Source: Aeromicrobium phoceense | GTDB taxonomy: Bacteria > Actinomycetota > Actinomycetes > Propionibacteriales > Nocardioidaceae | Direction of reading: 5' to 3' | DNA: 64,000 nt | NCBI RefSeq assembly: GCF_013868155.1 | Contig: NZ_JACEOG010000001.1 | Span: forward strand, 2,432,193-2,496,192 | Part shown: positions 45,693 through 54,132 of the stretch, piece by piece | Layout: each line of letters opens with the position of its first letter | Position numbering within the stretch: position 1 is the first letter of the stretch | The notes under the pieces: model-generated | Databases searched by the model: none | What the model was told of the DNA's origin: nothing | The model's input: the letters and a program-made list of their open reading frames with translations, nothing else | Position numbers and translations under genes: made by a program

Positions 45693-45726
45693 CACGCGAG
45701 CGCAGCGAGCGGCGTATCGAGACCAC
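45681..45726. repeat. Palindromic intergenic repeat (GTGGTCGAGTAG...GAGACCAC type)
   Basis: Outer arms GTGGTC and GACCAC flank a core in which GAGCGCAGCGAGC is itself nearly palindromic. Very similar elements are, to my knowledge, scattered in many copies between genes of Nocardioidaceae and Microbacteriaceae. Only one copy is in this window. It supplies the last residues (VVE) and the TAG stop of the preceding gene. Confidence 0.65.
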
Positions 45727-45749
45727 GCTGCGCCGGATATCGTCGACCC

Positions 45750-46208
45750 GTGACGACCCCCACCATCACCGCCCGGAGCGGCCCGGACCTCAGCGGCCGC
45801 GAGGTCTACGAGATCTGGCGCATCCGCGACGTGGTGTTCGCCGTGGAGCAGCAGTGCGACGAGCCCGATGTCGACGGCGTCGACCTGGCCGACGACTGCG
45901 TCCACCTCTGGATCGCCGACGACAACGGCATCGTGCAGTCGTACCTGCGCACCTACGTCGCCGGCGGCGTCCGGAAGGTCGGGCGCGTGGCCACGCTCAA
46001 GGAGGCCCGCGGACAGGGCCTGTCGGGAGCCCTCATCCGTGAGGTCCTCAGCCGCTGGGGCGACCAGGAGATCCGCATCGGCGCCCAGGCCTACCTCGAG
46101 GACTGGTACGGCACCTTCGGCTTCGTCACCTCCGGGCCCCACTACACGGAGGCCGGCATCGACCACATCCCGATGACCCGCCAGCCCTCCGCGCAGCCGA
46201 GCACCTGA
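45750..46208 (+). CDS. GNAT acetyltransferase, ElaA-like
   Basis: A 152-aa GCN5-related N-acetyltransferase. The N-terminus has YEIWRIRDVVFAVEQQC, typical of the ElaA group; the acetyl-CoA loop is VATLKEARGQGLSGALIRE; then AQAYLEDWYGTFGF leads to the conserved C-terminal Tyr/Phe region. The acyl acceptor is unknown. The GTG at 45750 has no Shine-Dalgarno sequence; TATCGT at 45738-45743 lies 12 nt upstream, consistent with a leaderless mRNA beginning just after the palindromic repeat. Confidence 0.88.
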   Translation: MTTPTITARSGPDLSGREVYEIWRIRDVVFAVEQQCDEPDVDGVDLADDCVHLWIADDNGIVQSYLRTYVAGGVRKVGRVATLKEARGQGLSGALIREVLSRWGDQEIRIGAQAYLEDWYGTFGFVTSGPHYTEAGIDHIPMTRQPSAQPST

Positions 46209-46247
46209 ACCCTCGGGTGCCTAGGCTGGGCGACCGGAGGTACTCCC

Positions 46248-46625
46248 ATGAGCGGTGACGAAACCTACGGCAGCGTCCGCTACATCGTGCAGGACGTGCA
46301 GGCGTCCATCGACTTCTACGTGAACCGGCTCGGGTTCACGCTGCGCGCCCATCCGGCACCACCGTTCGCCGACGTGACCCGGGGCTCGCTGCGGGTCCTG
46401 CTGTCCGGCCCGGGCAGCTCGGGCGCTCGCGCCACACCCGCCGACCTCGACGTCCCGGGCCGCAACCGCATCCACGTGGTCGTCGACGACCTGGCCTCCG
46501 AGGTCGACCGGCTCCGTGCGGGTGGCGTCGAGCCGACCACGGACATCGTCAGCGGTCCGGGTGGGCAGCAGGTCCTCGTCGCGGACCCGGACGGCAACCT
46601 CGTCGAGCTCTTCCAACCGCGGTGA
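46248..46625 (+). CDS. VOC-family protein (glyoxalase/bleomycin-resistance fold)
   Basis: A 125-aa protein with the two beta-alpha-beta-beta-beta repeats of the vicinal oxygen chelate fold: VRYIVQDVQASIDFYVNRLGF opens the first and HVVVDDLASEVDRLRAGGVE the second, ending in DPDGNLVELFQP with the usual metal-ligand Glu. Members include glyoxalases, dioxygenases and drug-binding proteins; the substrate is not predictable. GGAGGT precedes the ATG. Its stop overlaps the GTG of the sugar kinase gene. Confidence 0.88.
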   Translation: MSGDETYGSVRYIVQDVQASIDFYVNRLGFTLRAHPAPPFADVTRGSLRVLLSGPGSSGARATPADLDVPGRNRIHVVVDDLASEVDRLRAGGVEPTTDIVSGPGGQQVLVADPDGNLVELFQPR

Positions 46626-47542
46626 GCGCCGCACGAGCTCCCCGCGCCCTCGTCGTCGGCGAGGCACTGGTGGACGTCACCCGCAAGCCCGACGGCAGCG
46701 TCGCCGAGCACCCGGGCGGCTCGCCCCTCAACGTCGCGGTGACGATGGCGCGCCAGGGCATCGACACCACGCTGGCCGCGCAGGTGGGCGACGACCACTT
46801 CGGCTCCCTCGTCCGAGCCCACCTCGAGCGCAGCGGCGTGACGCTGGACGGCACCGGGTCGTCGGTGCCGACCGCCTCGGCCACCGCCACGCTCGATGAA
46901 GGCGGCGCGGCGACGTACGAGTTCGACCTGCACTGGGACCCCGAGTCGCTGCCCGACCCGGCGGACTTCGACCTCGTCCACGTCGGCTCGATCGGTGCGT
47001 GGATGGCGCCGGGTGCCGACGCCGTCGCCGACCTGGTGCGCCGCGCGCACGCCAGCGGCCAGCCAGTCGGCTTCGACCCGAACGTCCGGCCCGCGCTCGC
47101 CCCCTCCATACCGGTGCTCCGGCAGCGGGTCTTCGACCTGGCCCGGCTCAGCCGCTTCGTGAAGCTCAGTGACGAGGACGCGGAGGTGCTCGCCGACGGT
47201 CACGGCGATCCGCTGTCGGTGCTCCGGGAGCTTGCCACGCACGGTCCCGTGCTGGCCGCCCTCACCCGAGGCGGTGAGTCGGCGGTGCTCCGCTCCGGTG
47301 ACACGGAGGTCGAGGTGCAGGTCCCCCAGGTCGAGGTTGCCGACACCATCGGCGCGGGCGACACGTGGATGGGCACCCTGCTCACCGAGCTGTTGCTCCG
47401 CGGCTGGACCGATCGGACCGCGTTCACCGCCGAGGAGCTCCGCGAGCTCGGGAAAGCTGCCGTCGCCGCCGCTGCCATCACGGTCTCGCGCCCCGGCGCC
47501 GACCCGCCCTGGCGCGGCGAGCGCCTCCCGCCCCGCGGATGA
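46622..47542 (+). CDS. PfkB-family carbohydrate kinase (fructokinase-like)
   Basis: A 306-aa ribokinase-family kinase. The N-terminus has VVGEALVDV and the GGSPLNVAVTMARQG motif; the ATP/catalytic signature DTIGAGDTWMGTLL with the base Asp is at about residues 240-253. Fructose is the commonest substrate of closest family members, but this is not determined by the sequence. It is translationally coupled by 4 nt to the VOC gene. No sugar transporter is adjacent. Confidence 0.85.
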   Translation: MSAARAPRALVVGEALVDVTRKPDGSVAEHPGGSPLNVAVTMARQGIDTTLAAQVGDDHFGSLVRAHLERSGVTLDGTGSSVPTASATATLDEGGAATYEFDLHWDPESLPDPADFDLVHVGSIGAWMAPGADAVADLVRRAHASGQPVGFDPNVRPALAPSIPVLRQRVFDLARLSRFVKLSDEDAEVLADGHGDPLSVLRELATHGPVLAALTRGGESAVLRSGDTEVEVQVPQVEVADTIGAGDTWMGTLLTELLLRGWTDRTAFTAEELRELGKAAVAAAAITVSRPGADPPWRGERLPPRG

Positions 47543-47618
47543 TGTGCCGGTTCGGCCCATATCTGGGCTCAATCGCCACAAGATGCGACCCGGCGCGAGT
47601 CGCGCGGCACGGACACCG

Positions 47619-47648
47619 TTGACATTCAGGTAACCACTGCGTTACCAA
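47619..47648 (+). promoter_or_regulatory. Promoter with embedded operator of the ArsR-SRPBCC operon
   Basis: A perfect TTGACA (47619-47624) is followed after 18 bases by TACCAA (47643-47648), and the GTG lies at 47655 with no leader. A perfect inverted repeat GGTAAC-n6-GTTACC (47629-47646) fills the spacer, the right place for autorepression by the ArsR protein encoded next. Confidence 0.7.
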
Positions 47649-47654
47649 TGAACC

Positions 47655-48014
47655 GTGGATCCGTTCACCGCTCTCGCCGACCCGGTGCGCCGGGCGCTGC
47701 TGCGCCGGCTCAGCCGGGGGCCGGCGCGCGTGGTGGACCTCGCGGCCGAGCACCCGATCAGTCGCCCGGCCGTGAGCAAGCACCTCAAGGTGCTGGTCGA
47801 GGCCGGTCTGGTCTCCGCGGAGGACCACGGGCGGGAGCGCCACTACACCCTCGTCGACGAGGGTCTTGCCCCCGTACGCGACCTGCTGCACGAGCTCACC
47901 CAGCAGCCACGCTTCAGCGAATCCGTGCTCGACGGTCTGGATCTCGAGGTCCGACGCACCGTCAGGGACCACCAGGGCGCCGCGGCGCCCGCTTCCTCCG
48001 AGGAGACCGCATGA
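47655..48014 (+). CDS. ArsR-family transcriptional regulator
   Basis: A 119-aa winged helix protein. It opens with FTALADPVRRALLRRLSRGPARVVDLA and has recognition helix region ISRPAVSKHLKVLVEAGLV, the standard ArsR pattern of regulators paired with SRPBCC proteins. No cysteine metal site is visible, so it probably does not sense metals. The GTG start appears leaderless. The stop overlaps the ATG of the SRPBCC gene (ATGA), and the operator at 47629-47646 suggests it represses its own operon. Confidence 0.92.
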   Translation: MDPFTALADPVRRALLRRLSRGPARVVDLAAEHPISRPAVSKHLKVLVEAGLVSAEDHGRERHYTLVDEGLAPVRDLLHELTQQPRFSESVLDGLDLEVRRTVRDHQGAAAPASSEETA

Positions 48015-48514
48015 CCCCCGACCCCACCGGACGCCGCGAGACCCGCCACGGCAACGACGGCATCGTGCTCACCCGCACCTTCCGAGCCCCCATCGAGGCC
48101 GTGTGGTCGGCGGTCACCGAGAGCGACCGGCTGGCCCGGTGGATCGGCACGTGGAGCGGTGACCCCTCGTCCGGCTCGGTCGAGTTCCGCATGAACGCCG
48201 AGGGCGACGACGTCCAGGACGAGACCTTCACGATTCACCGCTGCGAGCCACCGCACCTGCTCGAGGTCTCCTCCCCCGCCGGCGACACGGAGACCTTCGA
48301 CCTGCTGCTGGAGCTGAGCGAGGACGCGGGCACGACCACCCTGACGTTCAGCCAGTCCATGACAGACCCGGAGCTGGCGGCCAACGTCGGCCCCGGCTGG
48401 GAGTACTACCTCGACCGCCTCGTCGCGGCGGAGACCGGCAACGACGCCGAGGGAATCAACTTCGACGACTACCACCCCGGGCAGTCCGACCACTACCGAG
48501 GACTGTTCGCCTGA
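48011..48514 (+). CDS. SRPBCC / AHSA1-domain protein
   Basis: A 167-aa protein of the START-like Aha1 C-terminal family: VLTRTFRAPIEAVWSAVTESDRLARWIGTW near the N-terminus and GWEYYLDRLVAAE near the end outline a hydrophobic ligand cavity. Such proteins bind lipids, polyketides or aromatic compounds; no activity can be stated. It is coupled to the ArsR gene, a very common pair in actinobacteria, and is likely to be induced together with it. Confidence 0.88.
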   Translation: MTPDPTGRRETRHGNDGIVLTRTFRAPIEAVWSAVTESDRLARWIGTWSGDPSSGSVEFRMNAEGDDVQDETFTIHRCEPPHLLEVSSPAGDTETFDLLLELSEDAGTTTLTFSQSMTDPELAANVGPGWEYYLDRLVAAETGNDAEGINFDDYHPGQSDHYRGLFA

Positions 48515-48527
48515 CAGACTCTCGGGG

Positions 48528-49325
48528 GTGCAGTCCAGACCCGACGGGAGCCGATTCGCGATGCCACACCTCCTCCGCGTGACGACCGTCGTCATGACAC
48601 TGGCCCTGCTCGCTGGCTGCAGTGGCGGGCAGGACGACGAGCCCGCGGCCACTCCCAGCAGCGCCAGCGCGACCCCGACGGCCACGACGCCCACGCCGTC
48701 GCCCACCGCCACGACGCCCGCTCCCCCGCCCGCCTCGCGGATCCGCGAGGTTCCCCCGGCCCAGTGGGACGCGATCGTCGAGGCCGGCATGGTTCGTCCG
48801 GAGTGCCCGATCCAGCGCCGTGAGCAGCTGAGCCGCGTCGACCTGAACTTCATCGACTTCGAGGGCCGCACGCGCCGCGGTCACGTCATCGTCAACGCCG
48901 ACGTGGCGCGAAGCATCCAGCGGATCTTCGACCACCTCTTCGCCGAGGAGTTCCCGATCCGCAAGATGAGGGGCGTCGAGGCCTACGGCGGCGACGTCGC
49001 GAAGAGTCTGGCGGCGGACAACACCTCCGCCTTCAACTGCCGCCGCGCCGACCAGATCAACGCGCCGTTCAAGGACTCGCCCCACGCGAACGGGCGCGCC
49101 ATCGACATCAATCCGCTCGAGAATCCGTGGATGGACCTGCGCTGCGACTGCTGGACGCCCCCGGCCCGCCACGCCGAGCGCACCCCGGGGCCCGGCAAGA
49201 TCCTCGAGAACGATCTCGTGTGGCGGCTGTTCGACCGCGAGGGCTGGATCTGGCAGAACATCGACGTGCCTGACTACATGCACTTCGACACGGGCTACCC
49301 GTCGCGTCCCTTCGGCGGCTCCTGA
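48528..49325 (+). CDS. M15-family peptidase-like lipoprotein (VanY/D,D-carboxypeptidase type)
   Basis: A 265-aa exported protein. The signal peptide ends in the lipobox LLAGC, followed by a Ser/Thr/Pro linker of about 45 residues rich in TPT repeats that would span the cell wall. The catalytic domain has zinc ligands in SPHANGRAIDIN (His, Asp) and MHFD (His), as in M15 peptidases that trim peptidoglycan peptides. The start is uncertain: GTG 48528 fits a leaderless mRNA (CAGACT at 48515), while ATG 48561 would give a more usual short signal peptide. Confidence 0.85.
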   Translation: MQSRPDGSRFAMPHLLRVTTVVMTLALLAGCSGGQDDEPAATPSSASATPTATTPTPSPTATTPAPPPASRIREVPPAQWDAIVEAGMVRPECPIQRREQLSRVDLNFIDFEGRTRRGHVIVNADVARSIQRIFDHLFAEEFPIRKMRGVEAYGGDVAKSLAADNTSAFNCRRADQINAPFKDSPHANGRAIDINPLENPWMDLRCDCWTPPARHAERTPGPGKILENDLVWRLFDREGWIWQNIDVPDYMHFDTGYPSRPFGGS

Positions 49326-49349
49326 CGGGGCGTGCGTCAGGATTGACCC

Positions 49350-50930
49350 GTGCTCGGACTCGAGATGGTCGTCCTGCTGGGAATCGCGATCGTGGCGTGC
49401 GGCGCGCTCGCCAGCCGCTACCCGATCGCCCCCGCCATCCTGCTGGTCGTCGCGGGCGTGCTCATCGGGTTCGCGCCGAGCCTGCGCGCGGCGCACCTGC
49501 CACCCGAGGTCATCCTCTTGGTGTTCCTGCCCGCGCTGCTCTTCTGGGAGAGCCTGACGACGTCGCTGCGCGAGATCCGCAACAACCTGCGCGTCGTGGT
49601 CCTCACGAGCACCGTCCTGGTGGTCGCCACGGCCGGCGCCGTCGCGACGACCGCCCACCACGTGCTCGGCATGTCGTGGGGCCCGGCGTGGGTGCTCGGC
49701 GCGGCGCTGGCGCCCACCGACGCGACCGCGGTCGGCGTCCTGGCCCGCCACCTCCCTCGCCGCACGGTCACGACCCTGCGCGCCGAGAGCCTCATCAACG
49801 ACGGCACCGCCCTGGTCATCTACGGGCTCGCGGTGGGCGTCACCGTGGGCGAGGAGGTCCTCACCGGGTGGCACGTCACCTGGCTCGTCGTGCTCTCGTA
49901 CGGCGGCGGCCTCATCGCGGGTGCGCTGGTCGGGCTGCTCAGCTGGCAGATCCGCCGCCGGATGAACGACCCGATGCTCGAGGGCATCGCGATCTTCGTG
50001 ACCCCGTTCGCCGCGTTCCTGGCGGCTGAGGCAATCGAGGCGTCCGGCGTGCTGGCCGTCGTCGCCTGCGGCCTCTTCCTGAGTCAGGTCGCCCCGCGCA
50101 TCACCGGCGCGGCCACCCGACACCTCGTGGTCCCGTTCTGGTCGCTCTCCACCACGATGCTGAGCAGCGCGCTGTTCGTGCTGATCGGTCTCGAGGCGCA
50201 GTCCGCTTTCCGCGCCCTCTCCAGCACGACCATGGCGCGGGCACTGCTGGACACCCTGCTGGTGGCCGCCGTCGTGATCGGCGTGCGGTGGGTGTGGACC
50301 TACACGACGCCCTACCTGATCCGCGCCGTCGACCGGCGCCCGGTCCAGCGGGAGCGTCGCGTGAGCGCTCGTCAGCGCACCGTCACGGCGACGGCCGGCT
50401 TCCGGGGCGCGGTGTCCCTCGCGGCGATCCTCGCCGTGCCGCGCACCGTCGACTCGGGAGCGCCCTTCCCCGACCGGGACCTCATCGTGCTCATCGCCTG
50501 CGGCGTGATCATGCTGAGCCTGCTCCAGGCGCTGCTCCTGCCGGCGATCGTTCGGTTCGCCCGACTGCCCAGCGACACCTCGGTCGACGAGGAGATCCAG
50601 CTCGCCGAGGTCCTCACCCTCGACGCCGCGATCGAGGCGATCGACGACACGGCCACCGAGCTCGGTGTCGGCGAGATCGTGACGACGCGGGTCCGCCACG
50701 AGCTCGACAAGCAGCGACGGCTCGTGGAGGCGACCGGGGCCGACGGCGACCCGCTGGTGGAGCACCACGACCAGTACACGAGCCTGTCGCTCGCCCTCCT
50801 CGCCCGTCGGCGCGAGGCCCTCGTGCAGCTGCGCGACGAACGGCGCATCGACGACATCGTGCTGCGTCAGGTCCAGGCCAGGCTCGACATCGAGGAGATC
50901 CGCTTCTCGAGGCCCACGCTCCCCGAGTGA
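49350..50930 (+). CDS. Na+/H+ antiporter, CPA1 family
   Basis: A 526-aa membrane protein with about 12 helices (residues 1-~410) and a cytoplasmic C-terminal tail of about 110 residues. Transport-site motifs typical of CPA1 are present: the LAPTDATAV region, the Asn-Asp in ESLINDGTALV, and RGAVSLA in a late helix. It would exchange Na+ or K+ for protons and serve pH and salt homeostasis. The GTG at 49350 lacks a ribosome-binding site; CAGGAT at 49338-49343 is a candidate -10. Confidence 0.92.
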   Translation: MLGLEMVVLLGIAIVACGALASRYPIAPAILLVVAGVLIGFAPSLRAAHLPPEVILLVFLPALLFWESLTTSLREIRNNLRVVVLTSTVLVVATAGAVATTAHHVLGMSWGPAWVLGAALAPTDATAVGVLARHLPRRTVTTLRAESLINDGTALVIYGLAVGVTVGEEVLTGWHVTWLVVLSYGGGLIAGALVGLLSWQIRRRMNDPMLEGIAIFVTPFAAFLAAEAIEASGVLAVVACGLFLSQVAPRITGAATRHLVVPFWSLSTTMLSSALFVLIGLEAQSAFRALSSTTMARALLDTLLVAAVVIGVRWVWTYTTPYLIRAVDRRPVQRERRVSARQRTVTATAGFRGAVSLAAILAVPRTVDSGAPFPDRDLIVLIACGVIMLSLLQALLLPAIVRFARLPSDTSVDEEIQLAEVLTLDAAIEAIDDTATELGVGEIVTTRVRHELDKQRRLVEATGADGDPLVEHHDQYTSLSLALLARRREALVQLRDERRIDDIVLRQVQARLDIEEIRFSRPTLPE

Positions 50931-50984
50931 CGGCGGCGTCCGCGGGCTATGGACTCCCCCTCGTCGGTGGGTCATCCTGACGAG

Positions 50985-52364
50985 ATGGACCGGCCGCCGG
51001 ACGCATCGGAAGCCCTCGCCCGTGCTCACCAGCACGCCCTGAGCTGGCTGGCGACCCTGCCCGACCGCCCCGTCCCGCCGGCCGCCTCGGTGGCCGACGT
51101 GATCGCGGCTCTCGGCGCCGACCTCCCCGAGGGACCGACCGATCCTGTCGAGGTCGTCGACCTGCTGGCCCGGGCGGCGGAGCCGGGACTGACCGCGATG
51201 CCCTCGGGCCGGTTCTTCGGCTTCGTCATCGGCGGCACCCACCCGGCGGCGATGGCAGCCGACTGGCTGACGTCCGCGTGGGACCAGAACTCGGGGATGC
51301 GCACGGTCACCCCGGCGGCCACCGCTGCCGACGACATCGCCGAGGCGTGGGTCCTCGACCTCCTCGGCCTGCCCGCGGACGGCGCGGTCGGCTTCGTGAC
51401 CGGTGGCACCACGGCAAACTTCACGTGCCTGGCAGCGGGCCGCGACGCCGTGCTCACCCGCGCGGGCTGGGATGTCGGCACCCGCGGACTGGCCGGCTCA
51501 CCGGGCGTGCGCGTGCTGGCCGGTGCCGAAGGACACGGCTCGGTCGATCTGGCGCTCCGGTACCTCGGCCTGGGCGCGCCCGAGCTCGTGCCGGTGGATG
51601 CCGAGGGACGACTGTTGGCCGAGGCGCTCGGAACGATGCTCGACGAGGGCGACGACGAGCAGCCGGCGATGGTGGTCCTCCAGGCGGGGAACATCCACTC
51701 GGGTGCGTTCGACCCGTTCGACGAGGCCATCACGGTGGCGCACGAGCACGGCGCGTGGGTGCACATCGACGGAGCGTTCGGACTCTTCGCGGGTGCCAGC
51801 CCGTCGTTCCGGCACCTCGTCCACGGTTACGAGGCCGCCGACTCCTGGGCGACCGACGCGCACAAGACGCTGAACGTGCCCTACGACTGCGGACTGGCGA
51901 TCGTGCGCGACCCCGCCGCGTTGCGAGCGGCGATGTCGATGCACGGCGACTACCTGATCCAGGACGCTGCCGGCGACCCGTTCGAGAAGGTCCCCGAGCT
52001 GTCCCGCCGGGGCCGCGCGTTCACCGTGTGGGCCGTGCTGCGGTCGCTCGGACGCCGTGGTGTCGCCGAGCTGGTCGACCGCATGGCCGGGCACGCCCGA
52101 GCGTTCGCGGACGGCATCGCCGGCATCGAGTCCGCCGAGGTCCTCAACGACGTGGTGTTCACGCAGGTCTGCGCCGCCTTCGGCGACGACGACCGCACCC
52201 GCGACGTCGTCCGCCTGATGCTGGAGGACGGCACCGCCTGGACCACGGGCTCGGTGTGGCACGACCGGGCGGTGCTGCGCATCTCCGTCAGCAACTGGTC
52301 GACGACCGATACCGACGTCGAGCGCACGCTCGACGCCCTTCGTGCGGCCGTGGCCGCGACCTGA
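50985..52364 (+). CDS. PLP-dependent group II amino acid decarboxylase family protein
   Basis: A 459-aa pyridoxal-phosphate enzyme. The conserved segments are FFGFVIGGTHPAA, FVTGGTTANFT, the PLP-ring histidine region VLAGAEGHGSVDLA, HIDGAFGLFA with the Asp that holds the pyridine nitrogen, and the Schiff-base lysine in TDAHKTLNVPYDCG (near residue 300). Aromatic-amino-acid or glutamate decarboxylase-like activity is likely; substrate is open, and aldolase-like relatives exist. ATG 50985 is preferred over 50949 because CATCCT lies 12 nt upstream and homology starts there. It converges on the methyltransferase with 6 nt between stops. Confidence 0.88.
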   Translation: MDRPPDASEALARAHQHALSWLATLPDRPVPPAASVADVIAALGADLPEGPTDPVEVVDLLARAAEPGLTAMPSGRFFGFVIGGTHPAAMAADWLTSAWDQNSGMRTVTPAATAADDIAEAWVLDLLGLPADGAVGFVTGGTTANFTCLAAGRDAVLTRAGWDVGTRGLAGSPGVRVLAGAEGHGSVDLALRYLGLGAPELVPVDAEGRLLAEALGTMLDEGDDEQPAMVVLQAGNIHSGAFDPFDEAITVAHEHGAWVHIDGAFGLFAGASPSFRHLVHGYEAADSWATDAHKTLNVPYDCGLAIVRDPAALRAAMSMHGDYLIQDAAGDPFEKVPELSRRGRAFTVWAVLRSLGRRGVAELVDRMAGHARAFADGIAGIESAEVLNDVVFTQVCAAFGDDDRTRDVVRLMLEDGTAWTTGSVWHDRAVLRISVSNWSTTDTDVERTLDALRAAVAAT

Positions 52365-52370
52365 GCAGGA

Positions 52371-53177
52371 CTACCTGCGCGTTGCGACCACGGCGTAGAG
52401 CGTGACGGCGAAGACGAACGCTCCCTCCGCCGCGCTCTCCTCGAGTGCCTGCCTCCACGCGGCCTCCTCCCCTGCGGCGGCCGCACGACGAGCTGCGAGC
52501 TCGAGGACGATGGACACCGGTGGCTGGTCGAGGGCACGCGGGCGCAGCATGAAGGTGTCGGTGGTGAGGCGGGCGTCGACGAACCCGTGACGCCGGACGA
52601 GGTCGAGCAGCTGGGCACCGGCCGCCGGCGACGGGACCCCCGCCCAGTCCTCGAGCCAGGCCGCGGCCAGGTACGGGTCCCCGGGCCAGGTCGCGAGCGT
52701 GCGCCAGTCGGTGTCGATCAGGCCGCCCCGGCCGCCGGGACGGAGGACGCGGGCCATCTCCCCGACCGCCACGGCCGGGTCGGCGAGGTGCTGCAGCACG
52801 CGCTCGCAACGCACCAGGTCGAGGGAGCCGTCTTCGGCCGGGAGCTCCTCGGCCGTCCCCTGCACGAACCGTGTGGGGTTGCGCGCTGCCTCGCCGCGCC
52901 GCCGGGCCTCGGCCAGCATGGTCTCGCTCGGGTCGACACCAGTGGCCGAGCCGGTCGGAGCGACCAGGACCGCAAGGCCGCGGACGTCCTCGCCGGTGCC
53001 GCAGCCCACGTCCAGGACGTGCATCCCCGGGAGCGGGTCCAGGTGCTCGATCATCCACGCGTGGAGCCGCTGGATCGGCGGCAGCTGCGCCTGGAGGTCG
53101 AGGGCCATCAGCGCGGCCGCCCTTCCCTGCTCGGAGGACGAGTCCACGTCGCGGAAGGTGGGTGCGTCATCGTTCAT
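52371..53177 (-). CDS. Class I SAM-dependent methyltransferase
   Basis: A 268-aa protein with a Rossmann methyltransferase fold: motif I VLDVGCGTG at residues 54-62, the acidic post-II segment GVDPSETML, and RVLRPGGRGGLIDTDW. It belongs to the UbiE/small-molecule methyltransferase group; the substrate is unknown. ATG 53177 has AAGGAGA upstream and overlaps the end of the second methyltransferase gene by 11 nt. The two are adjacent but differ clearly in sequence, so recent duplication is not obvious. Confidence 0.87.
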   Translation of the reverse strand: MNDDAPTFRDVDSSSEQGRAAALMALDLQAQLPPIQRLHAWMIEHLDPLPGMHVLDVGCGTGEDVRGLAVLVAPTGSATGVDPSETMLAEARRRGEAARNPTRFVQGTAEELPAEDGSLDLVRCERVLQHLADPAVAVGEMARVLRPGGRGGLIDTDWRTLATWPGDPYLAAAWLEDWAGVPSPAAGAQLLDLVRRHGFVDARLTTDTFMLRPRALDQPPVSIVLELAARRAAAAGEEAAWRQALEESAAEGAFVFAVTLYAVVATRR

Positions 53178-54039
53178 CGTCGGTCTCCTTGCGTGCGCTG
53201 ACCAGCCAGACGGCCGACGCGAACTGAACCCCTCCGGGACCGGCGTGCGCCGCCAGGCTCTCGCGGAGCCGCTCGACCGCGGCGTCGCGCTCATCGTCGG
53301 GCAGCTCGTCGAGGAGCCACGCGAACAGCCCTCGCAGGAAGCCGAGGGCGTCGTCGACGTCGGCCCCGAACCACTCCTGCCCCTCGAGGCCGTCCACCTC
53401 CACGTGCGTCCACCCCGCCGCCTCGAGCACCTCGCGGATCCGCTCGGGCCGGGACAGCGAGAACATGCCGGGAGCGTCGAGGTCGGCGGTCGGTCCCGGG
53501 GGCCCGCCCAGCACGCCGAGGGTGCCGCGGATCCACTCGTTGCGGTCGGGCGGCTGCCACGTCATCAGCACCATCCGGCCACCGGGTCTCGTGGCGCGAC
53601 GGAGGTTGGCGAACGCCGCGACCGGGTCCCCGAAGAACATGGCGCCGGTGCGGGAGACGACGACGTCGTGGTGGCCCGGCTCGAACGGGTGCACCTGCGC
53701 ATCGGCACGGAGGAAGCGCACGTTGTCGAGCCCCTCGTCCTCGGCCCGGGCGCGGGCGACGTCGAGCAGCTGGCTCGAGAGGTCCACCCCGAGCGCCTCG
53801 CCGTTGACGGACGCGCGAGCGGCGCGGCGTGTGGTTAGCCCGCCCCCGCAGCCGACGTCGAGCACGCGCTCGCCACGACGGACCGCGACGGTTGCTTCGA
53901 AGCGCTCCTGGTAGTCCGCCACGGCACGGTCGAACCGGTCGGCGTGCGCCGCCCAGTACTCGCCACCGGGCCCGTCCCAGGACTCCGCCTGCGGCAGGTT
54001 CGTCTCGTGGACCGTCGTGTCCCGATTGCCCGCTTCCAT
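53167..54039 (-). CDS. Class I SAM-dependent methyltransferase
   Basis: A 290-aa methyltransferase with motif I VLDVGCGGG at residues 59-67, GVDLSSQLLDVAR after it, and RRATRPGGRMVLMTWQ. The early WDGPGGEYWAAHADRFD segment is typical of UbiE/ubiquinone-like small-molecule methyltransferases. GGAGG lies about 6 nt before the ATG at 54039. It heads a two-gene unit with the next methyltransferase and lies 93 nt downstream of pnkp on the same strand. There is no evidence that it takes part in RNA repair. Confidence 0.87.
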   Translation of the reverse strand: MEAGNRDTTVHETNLPQAESWDGPGGEYWAAHADRFDRAVADYQERFEATVAVRRGERVLDVGCGGGLTTRRAARASVNGEALGVDLSSQLLDVARARAEDEGLDNVRFLRADAQVHPFEPGHHDVVVSRTGAMFFGDPVAAFANLRRATRPGGRMVLMTWQPPDRNEWIRGTLGVLGGPPGPTADLDAPGMFSLSRPERIREVLEAAGWTHVEVDGLEGQEWFGADVDDALGFLRGLFAWLLDELPDDERDAAVERLRESLAAHAGPGGVQFASAVWLVSARKETDDER

Positions 54040-54132
54040 CGCGCCCTCCACCTTCGCCCGGGGTCTCCTCCCCAGTGACCTACCGAAGAGGGGGTCGCGT
54101 CAAGGGACAGCGCACGTAGCGACGATGAACCG

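Noticed and set aside
47555..47568. GCCCA-tatc-TGGGC hairpin after the PfkB kinase gene
   Set aside because: Only 5 bp and no T tract, so not a convincing terminator.
48456..51242. 928-codon minus-strand frame
   Set aside because: Covers the M15 peptidase and antiporter genes in antisense and has shadow-type composition.
52365..52378. GCAGG-ACTA-CCTGC hairpin between convergent genes
   Set aside because: Short stem overlapping the methyltransferase stop, no T tract on either side; could be chance.
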